7,174 nucleotides of DNA. Origin: Nitrospira sp. UBA5698 (lineage in GTDB: Bacteria > Nitrospirota > Nitrospiria > Nitrospirales > Nitrospiraceae). The DNA is taken from the NCBI GenBank assembly GCA_002420115.1, contig DIHK01000003.1:1-7174 (forward strand). Reading direction: 5' to 3'. Both the position numbers and the translations under genes were made by a program. Positions 1 to 4,673 of this stretch are shown in pieces. The first letter of the stretch is position 1. Each line of letters opens with the position of its first letter. The notes under the pieces are model-generated. The model was not told where the DNA came from. It worked only from the letters and a program-made list of their open reading frames with translations, and made no database searches.

Positions 1-441
1 GGCGATACAGCACCGGATTTCAATCTGAAGGACCAAGACCAGAAGGACGTGAAGCTGAGCGACTACAAGGGCAAGAAGAATGTCGTCTTGTGCTTCTATC
101 CGCTTGATTGGAGCCCGGTTTGCCAGGGCGAAAACAAGTGTCTGACCGACGACTTCCCGAAGTTCCAGTCCGCCAACGCCGAATTGTTCGGCGTCAGCTG
201 CGACAGCTTCTTCTCTCACAAAGCCTGGGCGGATTCACTGGATCTGAAGCACCGGCTGTTGTCGGACGTGCACCGGACAACCGCCAAGTCCTATGGTCTG
301 TATTTTGAGCCGTTGAACTGCTCCAAGCGTGCGACTGTGATCGTGGATAAAAACGGTAAGGTTGCCTATGCGAAGGTGCAGGAAATCAAGACCGCGCGCG
401 AAGATAAGGAAATTCTGGACGCGCTGGCGAAACTCAACTAA
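1..441 (+). CDS. Peroxiredoxin (AhpC/TSA family, thiol peroxidase), 5'-truncated by window edge
   Basis: Cytoplasmic thiol peroxidase that would reduce H2O2 or organic peroxides through a cysteine sulfenic acid. The reading frame is open from base 1, so 146 residues are visible and probably only about 5-12 N-terminal residues are missing. It opens with the family's G-D-x-A-P-D-F start. The active-site signature PLDWSPVC puts the peroxidatic Cys at visible residue 41, and the conserved active-site Arg is R110 in KRATVIVD. A second Cys follows at 47 (five residues between, where PrxQ/BCP has four). Further Cys are at 31, 67 (GVSCDS, where many relatives have Val) and 107. Sequence around the active site (VCQGE) resembles AhpE/one-Cys-like branches. 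The next gene is a thioredoxin-fold protein, a plausible reductant. An internal GTG at 49 is not the start, because homology extends upstream of it. Family is certain; subclass and resolving Cys are not. Confidence 0.93.
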   Translation, partial: GDTAPDFNLKDQDQKDVKLSDYKGKKNVVLCFYPLDWSPVCQGENKCLTDDFPKFQSANAELFGVSCDSFFSHKAWADSLDLKHRLLSDVHRTTAKSYGLYFEPLNCSKRATVIVDKNGKVAYAKVQEIKTAREDKEILDALAKLN

Positions 442-465
442 CCATACAGGACTGAGTCACGAGGA

Positions 466-500
466 CTGAGGACTGGGCGGCTCCGAAGCTCAGTCCTCAG
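466..500 (+). repeat. Strong intergenic hairpin between peroxiredoxin and thioredoxin-like genes
   Basis: Bases 466-478 pair with 488-500: 13 base pairs with one G-T wobble, around a 9-base loop at 479-487. No T-run follows, so it is not a classical intrinsic terminator. It could be a transcript-stabilising or partially terminating structure between the two genes, or a REP-like repeat. The pairing is seen directly; the role is inferred. Confidence 0.6.
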
Positions 501-519
501 CACTCAAACCTCAACACTC
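489..519 (+). repeat. CTCAG-rich intergenic repeat, copy 1 (abuts the thioredoxin-like start)
   Basis: A 31-base element built from CTCAGxxCTCAGCA and AACxCTCAxCACT units. It matches the reverse complement of 3964-3994 at 24 of 31 positions. It ends 3 bases before the ATG at 523 and occupies the place where a Shine-Dalgarno sequence would be expected; no AGGAG-like site is present. Its left half forms the right arm of the hairpin 466-500. Confidence 0.6.
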
Positions 520-522
520 GCT

Positions 523-855
523 ATGAGCGGAATCGTTGAAGACGTCAGCGACGCGAATTACAAAGAATTCACCGACAGCGCCGGTGCGGTGGTCGCCTAT
601 GGCCTCGCTACCTGCGAGCCCTGCAAAGCCTACGACCCCATTCTGGAGGCCACTGCAGCCAAGTTCCCGGCCATCAAGGTCGGTAAGGCCAAGATGCATG
701 TCCCGGGGCGCTGTCGAGAGATCAAAAAAACCCACACCTTTGAAACCTATCCCACCACCCATCTCTTTGCGCATGGTAAATTACTGCTGACGCGTGAAGG
801 AGTCGTCGAGCCGGCCGAACTCGCCGCACTCATTTCCGACTACTTACTCAAGTAG
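523..855 (+). CDS. Thioredoxin-fold protein with CEPC active site
   Basis: A 110-residue cytoplasmic protein with no signal peptide. The redox motif C31-E-P-C34 sits after a hydrophobic strand (VVAYGLAT), as in thioredoxins, where CGPC is usual. The cis-proline loop is Y76-P77-T78, followed by a strand and turn (HLFAHGK) like the thioredoxin LLFKNG segment. Length is normal for the fold. An extra Cys at 64 lies mid-protein. Expected role: thiol-disulfide exchange, perhaps recycling the peroxiredoxin encoded 81 bases upstream; this is inferred from adjacency. The start is ATG at 523, but there is no clear ribosome-binding site because a CTCAG repeat fills the leader. It ends 35 bases before the first His-rich exported protein, so these genes may share a transcript. 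Fold is confident; substrate is unknown. Confidence 0.85.
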   Translation: MSGIVEDVSDANYKEFTDSAGAVVAYGLATCEPCKAYDPILEATAAKFPAIKVGKAKMHVPGRCREIKKTHTFETYPTTHLFAHGKLLLTREGVVEPAELAALISDYLLK

Positions 856-890
856 TCCCCGTGGCTGACCCGTGAGGAGGCGAGCAACGT

Positions 891-1370
891 ATGAAGACCA
901 TGATGCTTGGTGTGCTGTCCGTCGTGATCCTGGCCCTTACGCTGTCGGCTGAGGCCCATACCGACGAGTATTTTGAATCCGTTCAGGCTCCGCACGGTGG
1001 GCAGTTACGGATGACCGGCCCGTATCATATGGAACTGTTGGCCAAGGATGGGGAACTGACGGTCTATGTCACGGACCATGCGGACAACGTCATCGGCGTC
1101 GACGGGGGATTGGCGAAAGCGACGGTCGAAACGGGATCGAACAGGACTCAGGTGCATCTCCACCCGGTCGGAGGCAACATCCTCAAAGGAACCGGTACCT
1201 TTTCACTCACGCCGAGCACCGTGGTCATCGTGTTCATGAAACTGCCGAACCAGGAGGGCTACGCCGCTCGGTTCATGCCCTTGAAACCCAAGGGTGAACA
1301 GGGCGAGAAGGCCTCATCCCATGCGGATGATGCAGGTCCACACCATCATCACCACTCACCAAAACATTGA
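891..1370 (+). CDS. Exported HGG-motif protein 1, predicted mature N-terminal His and His-rich tail
   Basis: A 159-residue protein of a family I cannot name. The signal peptide is MKT, a hydrophobic core, then A-E-A22; predicted cleavage leaves His23 as mature residue 1. The core domain (about residues 33-135) contains HGGQ (H35), GPYH (H46), AKDGEL, an acidic DH (H63), LKGTGTF and AARFxPLK. Mature-numbered His 1, 13, 24 and 41 are shared with the next gene. The C-terminus is hydrophilic with H144, five consecutive His (151-155) and the last residue H159. These features suggest periplasmic metal capture or delivery (copper, nickel or zinc); this is inferred, with no homology-based function. 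ATG at 891 has a GAGGAGG site at 874-880. It is followed by its paralogue after 55 bases. It also resembles the HGG-containing N-terminal extensions seen in some metal-efflux adaptor proteins. Confidence 0.85.
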   Translation: MKTMMLGVLSVVILALTLSAEAHTDEYFESVQAPHGGQLRMTGPYHMELLAKDGELTVYVTDHADNVIGVDGGLAKATVETGSNRTQVHLHPVGGNILKGTGTFSLTPSTVVIVFMKLPNQEGYAARFMPLKPKGEQGEKASSHADDAGPHHHHHSPKH

Positions 1371-1425
1371 GGGTGGACAAGGCTCAATGAATGGAGATCA
1401 GGCTGAGTTGTAAGGAGAACGGATC

Positions 1426-1842
1426 GTGAGACAGCTGCTCGGGAGTTTCTTCATACTGTGCGTCACGCTGCTGGGGGCGGTTCAAGTCGGTGCCCACTCA
1501 GCCAAACATGCTGAACCGGTAAAATCTTTTCACGGTGGGCAATCGCTGGCCGCAGGGCCGTACCACCTCGAATTGGTCGCCAAAGACGGGGAACTCCTCC
1601 TGTATGTAAGCGATCATTCGGACAAGCCCATTCCCACCGAGGGCGCGAAGGCAAAGGCTACGATTCAGCAAGGATTTGAGAAAACCAACGAGCAAGTAGA
1701 GCTCACACCAGCCGGTGAGAACACCCTAAAGGGCACCGGAACATTTGCACTCAGCCCGGAGACGGGAATCATCGTCTTCCTGAAATTGCCCCAACGCGAT
1801 GCCCACGCCGCCCGCTTTACGCCGCTGAAAGGGAAGAGCTGA
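1426..1842 (+). CDS. Exported HGG-motif protein 2, tandem paralogue without His tail
   Basis: A 138-residue paralogue of the preceding gene; by-eye alignment over the core gives about 59 identities in 100 positions. The signal peptide has MRQ, a hydrophobic stretch, then V-G-A23; predicted cleavage leaves His24 as mature residue 1. HGGQ (H36), GPYH (H47) and SDH (H64) give the same mature spacing of 1, 13, 24 and 41 as the neighbour. It lacks the neighbour's His-rich tail and ends at PLKGKS. The first residues also carry H28. It starts at GTG 1426, supported by AAGGAG at 1412-1417 with 8 bases spacing; no in-frame ATG gives an equally good signal peptide. Likely a periplasmic protein expressed with the first copy; ligand unknown. 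No convincing terminator is visible after it. Confidence 0.83.
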   Translation: MRQLLGSFFILCVTLLGAVQVGAHSAKHAEPVKSFHGGQSLAAGPYHLELVAKDGELLLYVSDHSDKPIPTEGAKAKATIQQGFEKTNEQVELTPAGENTLKGTGTFALSPETGIIVFLKLPQRDAHAARFTPLKGKS

Positions 1843-1984
1843 ACAGAGTACTCCGACCTGACGCATCAGCTTTTCGCTTTCGTTTGTTCAAACAACCCCG
1901 TTCGCAGACCCCTCACGCACATTGAGCCCCAGGTGTCGTCGTCGCATCTCGACCAGCTTCTGTGGGACGTTATTGCGGCACAGC

Positions 1985-2038
1985 TCACGACATCGCGTCG
2001 AGCTGGAGCTGTTGATTGGCGTCGAACCGACTTTTCAC
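1985..2038 (-). pseudogene. Possible 5' relic of a type III-like restriction/helicase R subunit
   Basis: A 17-codon ORF (MKSRFDANQQLQLDAMS) starts with GTG directly abutting the TAA of the DUF2442 gene and stops at TGA. The FDANQQxQLDA segment closely resembles, from memory, the extreme N-terminus of DEAD-box/type III restriction endonuclease R subunits (FDxNQQFQLDAV, usually followed by VDLFxGQ). The downstream minus-strand sequence to about 1843 has stops in this frame, and I could not recover the expected continuation in another frame. It is therefore either a decayed gene start or a chance resemblance. Confidence 0.35.
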
Positions 2039-2323
2039 TTAATTCAGGACTCGCTCACCATTCACGATGATCGGCTTCCCAGATGCATAGGAATACAGCA
2101 CGTCCGGGCATAAGTCGGCGCCGTTGGGCCACACGATTGTCCCAATCTCCGGATCGACGCGGACCAGACGGAAAAAGTCGGGGTCCTTGAGAGGAGCAAA
2201 CACACCATCAAACCGTTGTATGACCCGATCGACATCCACGACGGCCTTCAGCCCATCCTTGAAGGTGAGTTCAAGCCGATGTCCATCCATCGGTGTGACA
2301 TCTACGACGTCGATGAGAAACAT
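2039..2323 (-). CDS. DUF2442 family protein
   Basis: A 94-residue cytoplasmic protein. Family features are the N-terminal strand pattern (DVVDVTPMDGHRLELTF), FxPLKDPxFF at 42-51, and the conserved GTIVWPNGADLCPDVLY at 61-77. I chose ATG at 2323 rather than longer upstream starts. It leaves a 5-base gap to the DUF4160 stop, and a GGAG site (plus-strand 2332-2335) overlaps the last codons of DUF4160, which implies translational coupling. DUF2442 is regularly encoded next to DUF4160, and the pair is often suspected to be a toxin-antitoxin-like module; its biochemical role is not established to my knowledge. It appears full length and undamaged, unlike the restriction fragments around it. Confidence 0.85.
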   Translation of the reverse strand: MFLIDVVDVTPMDGHRLELTFKDGLKAVVDVDRVIQRFDGVFAPLKDPDFFRLVRVDPEIGTIVWPNGADLCPDVLYSYASGKPIIVNGERVLN

Positions 2324-2328
2324 AGTGG

Positions 2329-2589
2329 TTACTCCAGTGGTGCAATGCGTTTGAGTTCGATTTGCTGACGGGCCAATTCCCAGTCTTCCATCAGCTCCTG
2401 GCGATGCAAGGCCCCCCACTCCATGACTAATCCTAACACCCTTGGCGGCAACCTTCCGGCAATAATTGAGAGAGTTTCAATGGTAATCTCCGCCTTGTGA
2501 TCCCCGTAGCGAGCGTGAAAATGTGGCGGGTTGTGCTCATTGAAATACATGGTAACGATGATACCAAGAAAACGTGAGATCTCCGGCAT
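2329..2589 (-). CDS. DUF4160 family protein
   Basis: An 86-residue protein with the hallmark DUF4160 sequence: MPEISRFLGI start, then N17-E-H-N-P-P-H-F-H25-A-R-Y-G, and a helical C-terminal half with LPPRxLGLVxEWxxLHRxEL. The HFHA/YG motif is the family's most conserved part and could be catalytic or metal binding; this is unproven. ATG at 2589 is preceded by a very strong GGGAGGAG ribosome-binding site (plus-strand 2592-2599). It is first in a two-gene unit with DUF2442. It lies next to a truncated HsdR, consistent with a defence or mobile-gene neighbourhood. Complete by length. Confidence 0.88.
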   Translation of the reverse strand: MPEISRFLGIIVTMYFNEHNPPHFHARYGDHKAEITIETLSIIAGRLPPRVLGLVMEWGALHRQELMEDWELARQQIELKRIAPLE

Positions 2590-2591
2590 CG

Positions 2592-2599
2592 CTCCTCCC
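2592..2599 (-). promoter_or_regulatory. Strong ribosome-binding site of DUF4160
   Basis: The minus-strand reads GGGAGGAG two bases before the ATG at 2589, a near-perfect match to the anti-Shine-Dalgarno sequence but unusually close if all bases are used; the inner GGGAG has normal spacing. It supports the short MPEIS start. Confidence 0.6.
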
Positions 2600-2674
2600 T
2601 TTACACCGTCTTAAAACCCGGCACGCCTTTGGCTTTGAGTTGATCAATGAGTCAACGGCACGCTCACAACTTCC

Positions 2675-3055
2675 CTATAAACCACTTTGGATTGGTGGCT
2701 GATACAGGTATCTCTGAAACCCAACGAAGACCTTTCCAATCTCTTCTGGCTGGCCTAGGTCAGCCACCGCATCGGCAATGGCGCCATGATACTTGAGTCG
2801 CAAGAGCGGCGAAAGCTTGTCCTGAGACAGCTCCTCCACCCCGACTCTGACGTATTGCGCGAGCACAAAGTCGAGGAACGCCTGCTGCTTGCTGTTGAAG
2901 TGCGTACTGATCTCCACCTTGGCTCTCGCAGCCCGTTCTTCTCGGGTGAGCGGGGCCATCGCATAGGCTACATGGGCTAACACGTCGAACAGGTCGCTGT
3001 TCTCCGCATCGATAATACGTTGCATCTCCGTCATCTGCTCAACGACAGAAGCCAA
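2675..3055 (-). pseudogene. hsdR: C-terminal fragment of type I restriction enzyme R subunit (HsdR)
   Basis: About 126 residues match the C-terminal domain of EcoEI-type HsdR: DAENSDLFDVLAHVAYA, then LTREERAARA, FNSKQQAFLDFVLAQYV, GVEEL, LSPLLRLKYHGAIADAV and the family's ending GFQRYLYQ. Full HsdR is roughly 800-1000 residues, so the nuclease and both helicase domains are missing. The only upstream start is a TTG at 3055 with no ribosome-binding site, and an in-frame TAA lies two codons further up. The frame contains no internal stop. HsdM and HsdS are absent from the window. Most likely a remnant left by deletion of a restriction locus; independent expression of the domain cannot be excluded. 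Confidence 0.82.
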
Positions 3056-3203
3056 ACTGCGTTATTCTGCAACCTGCCAGGAAAACTAACGCCAGAGCTT
3101 ACCCATCCACCTTGAAAAATCCAACACTTGGAGAAGAGATGCTCCTCAGAAATACGATATGGAGGAGACCTGAGAGTCTATTCCGTCTAGAAAGGACGAC
3201 CGC

Positions 3204-3956
3204 TCACCCAGCGTAGTCGTAAGCCAGGTCGCGGGAGGGAACCAATCGGATGTTGGTCAACGTGCCTTGGGTGATGCGTGGAGCGAGTTGCTGCCAAATG
3301 TCTTGGGCCAGCTCCTGGCCGGTCACGGATTGGCGCTGCAGGGCCACCGACAGGTCCTTGTGATCGAATTTTGCAATCACCCTGTCCTTGACCAGCTGAT
3401 CTAAGGCCCCGATATCGGTGACCATGCCGGTCATGGGATCGATCGTCCCTCTCACCGACACAAAACAATCCCACTCGCGCCCTTCATGCCCTGGTTGAAC
3501 GGCGTTAAAGGAGTAGCGCTTCGTAATCGTCGCCCTGTTCGGACGATCTCCAACCGTCACCTCGGCATAGAGATCTTCATCCTCACAGAGCCGAAGGGTA
3601 TGGAGGGCCCCAATATCTCGTTGAACCGCAAACTTGTCCCACAGCACATGCGCGAAATTTTCCGAGGTGGGAATGCGATCTTTGAAATAGGCCATATCGA
3701 GATTGAGATTCTTGTGGTCGAATTCCTCAATCACGTCCAACATCACCCGCTTGAGGTCGAACAAATTGACGACCATGCCGTTCGTAGGGTCGATGTCACC
3801 TGAAACGCTCAGTTCAATCATGTAGTTATGCCCATGAGCCGGCGGATTGTAGCAACGGCCGAAGGCCGCTCGGTTCTTCGCCTCGTCCCATTCCGGGCGG
3901 ATGTAGCGGTGGGCCGCGGCGAATTCGATCCGTTTGGTCAGTAATACAGGGGGCAT
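3204..3956 (-). CDS. 6-pyruvoyl-tetrahydropterin synthase family, tandem two-domain protein with degenerate second half
   Basis: A 250-residue T-fold protein. Domain 1 (about 5-135) has all PTPS residues: zinc ligands H16, H41 and H43 (AAAHRY, HGHNY), catalytic Cys35, the D80-H81 pair (EFDHKNLNLD), TSEN at 97-100 and a pterin-anchoring Glu, probably E125. The C-x5-HGHNY spacing and NxDLK/DHKNLxLD sequence look like animal PTPS; QueD has C-x3-HGH. Domain 2 (about 145-250) repeats the pattern (KRYSFNA, VSVRGTIDPMTGMV, FDHKDL, TGQELA) but lacks the Cys and the zinc His residues, so it is probably structural or regulatory. Expected reaction: dihydroneopterin triphosphate to 6-pyruvoyl-tetrahydropterin, or a related deazapurine step. 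ATG at 3956 has no clear ribosome-binding site; a CTCAG repeat fills the leader. It lies 81 bases after DUF3501. Confidence 0.87.
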   Translation of the reverse strand: MPPVLLTKRIEFAAAHRYIRPEWDEAKNRAAFGRCYNPPAHGHNYMIELSVSGDIDPTNGMVVNLFDLKRVMLDVIEEFDHKNLNLDMAYFKDRIPTSENFAHVLWDKFAVQRDIGALHTLRLCEDEDLYAEVTVGDRPNRATITKRYSFNAVQPGHEGREWDCFVSVRGTIDPMTGMVTDIGALDQLVKDRVIAKFDHKDLSVALQRQSVTGQELAQDIWQQLAPRITQGTLTNIRLVPSRDLAYDYAG

Positions 3957-3963
3957 CGTGTTT

Positions 3964-3994
3964 CAGTGCTGAGTTGTGATTGCTGAGTCCTGAG
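3964..3994 (-). repeat. CTCAG-rich intergenic repeat, copy 2 (abuts the PTPS start)
   Basis: On the minus strand this element agrees with 489-519 at 24 of 31 positions. It lies 7 bases before the PTPS ATG, in the same orientation relative to its downstream gene as copy 1. As with copy 1, the normal Shine-Dalgarno position is taken by the repeat. It contains two CTCAGCA/CTCAGGA units. Confidence 0.6.
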
Positions 3995-4037
3995 ACAACT
4001 AGATGACATCTGCCAAGGATTCAGCCGTCCGCTCGCC

Positions 4038-4619
4038 CTATTTGAGATCTGAAAGCCACTCTTCTCGCATGCTACCTGATACCGGCACTTCTTCACGATA
4101 GGCGCCGTGGCTGACTCGAATGCTAACAGACTTGGTGAGATTCGCGAAAGCGGCCTGCATCGAGACTGTCGGACGAAATCGGACGAAATGCACCGCGCTG
4201 ATTTTCGTCTCGTGGCTATGGCCGCCTTCGAACTCACCGAAAGCATCTTCCCCATCGGCCACGATGGCCACCTTCTTTCCGTGATCCAGCCCCATAAATT
4301 CATCGAGTCGTTCTTTGATGTTTGCTTCGTCGGTAATTTCGATCAAGAGCGTCGCGCTCAATTCACCTGGTGCCGGGAGGATCGCATTGTACACGTCCAG
4401 CTCGTCCTGGACCTTCGCCGGGTCGAAAATCCGTTCGACACGGACCATTTCCTGAATCTGAAACTGGAGCGTGGCTCGATTCTCAAACACCAAGGTCACC
4501 CACGGGCCGACTGAGATCCGCCGCCGCTGCTTCAGCGCAATGATCTTTGCGCGAAAGGCTTCGCGCTGTTTCTCGTACTCTTCGTAGGGAATCAGGTCCG
4601 CTGATGTCAGTGTCTGCAC
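4038..4619 (-). CDS. DUF3501 family protein
   Basis: A 193-residue cytoplasmic protein of the DUF3501 family, recognised from its N-terminal block: L-x-PYEEYEKQREAFRAxIIALKxRRRxxVGP, then TLVFENRxTLxFQIQEMVRVERI, and a later SATLLIEI strand. A His-containing segment, GGHSHETKISAVHFVRF, occurs near 130-150. It has no Cys, signal peptide or membrane segment. The start is GTG at 4619, preceded by purine-rich GAGAGAG on the minus strand. It follows the Fe-S protein gene by 54 bases and belongs to a cluster with rubrerythrin. I recall the same trio in other bacteria, which suggests an accessory role for the diiron/Fe-S pair; biochemical function is unknown to me. Confidence 0.88.
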   Translation of the reverse strand: MQTLTSADLIPYEEYEKQREAFRAKIIALKQRRRISVGPWVTLVFENRATLQFQIQEMVRVERIFDPAKVQDELDVYNAILPAPGELSATLLIEITDEANIKERLDEFMGLDHGKKVAIVADGEDAFGEFEGGHSHETKISAVHFVRFRPTVSMQAAFANLTKSVSIRVSHGAYREEVPVSGSMREEWLSDLK

Positions 4620-4673
4620 GAATAAACTCTCTCTTTCTCAACTATTCGCAAGAACCATATGCTCACTGCCCGC

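Noticed and set aside
1843..1984. Terminator or continuation of the R-subunit relic after the second HGG protein
   Set aside because: Short AT-rich complementarity near 1883-1896 is too weak for a terminator. Reading all minus-strand frames gave no recognisable continuation, though one open frame (about 1889-2018) looks vaguely protein-like.
1922..2113. Plus-strand 63-codon ORF opposite the DUF2442 3' end
   Set aside because: It overlaps the real DUF2442 gene antisense, has no ribosome-binding site, and has an Arg/His/Ser-rich composition typical of a shadow frame.
2039..2419. Longer DUF2442 start giving 126 residues
   Set aside because: The extra 32 residues lie inside the DUF4160 coding region in another frame and have no family similarity; the ATG at 2323 has a well-placed GGAG.
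2602..2655. Minus-strand stop-to-stop peptide ending LKAKGVPGFKTV before a TAA, upstream of DUF4160
   Set aside because: It looks like a protein C-terminus and might be another relic, but it is only about 16 codons, has no start codon, and I cannot link it to a family.
3056..3203. Gap between the HsdR fragment and PTPS gene
   Set aside because: Checked for further HsdR homology, a terminator and RNA genes; nothing convincing was seen.
4169..4188. Perfect 10-base tandem duplication (TCGGACGAAA twice) inside the DUF3501 gene
   Set aside because: A recent 10-base insertion would shift the frame, yet the frame is open and family-like on both sides (HFVRFRP). More likely ordinary codon coincidence.
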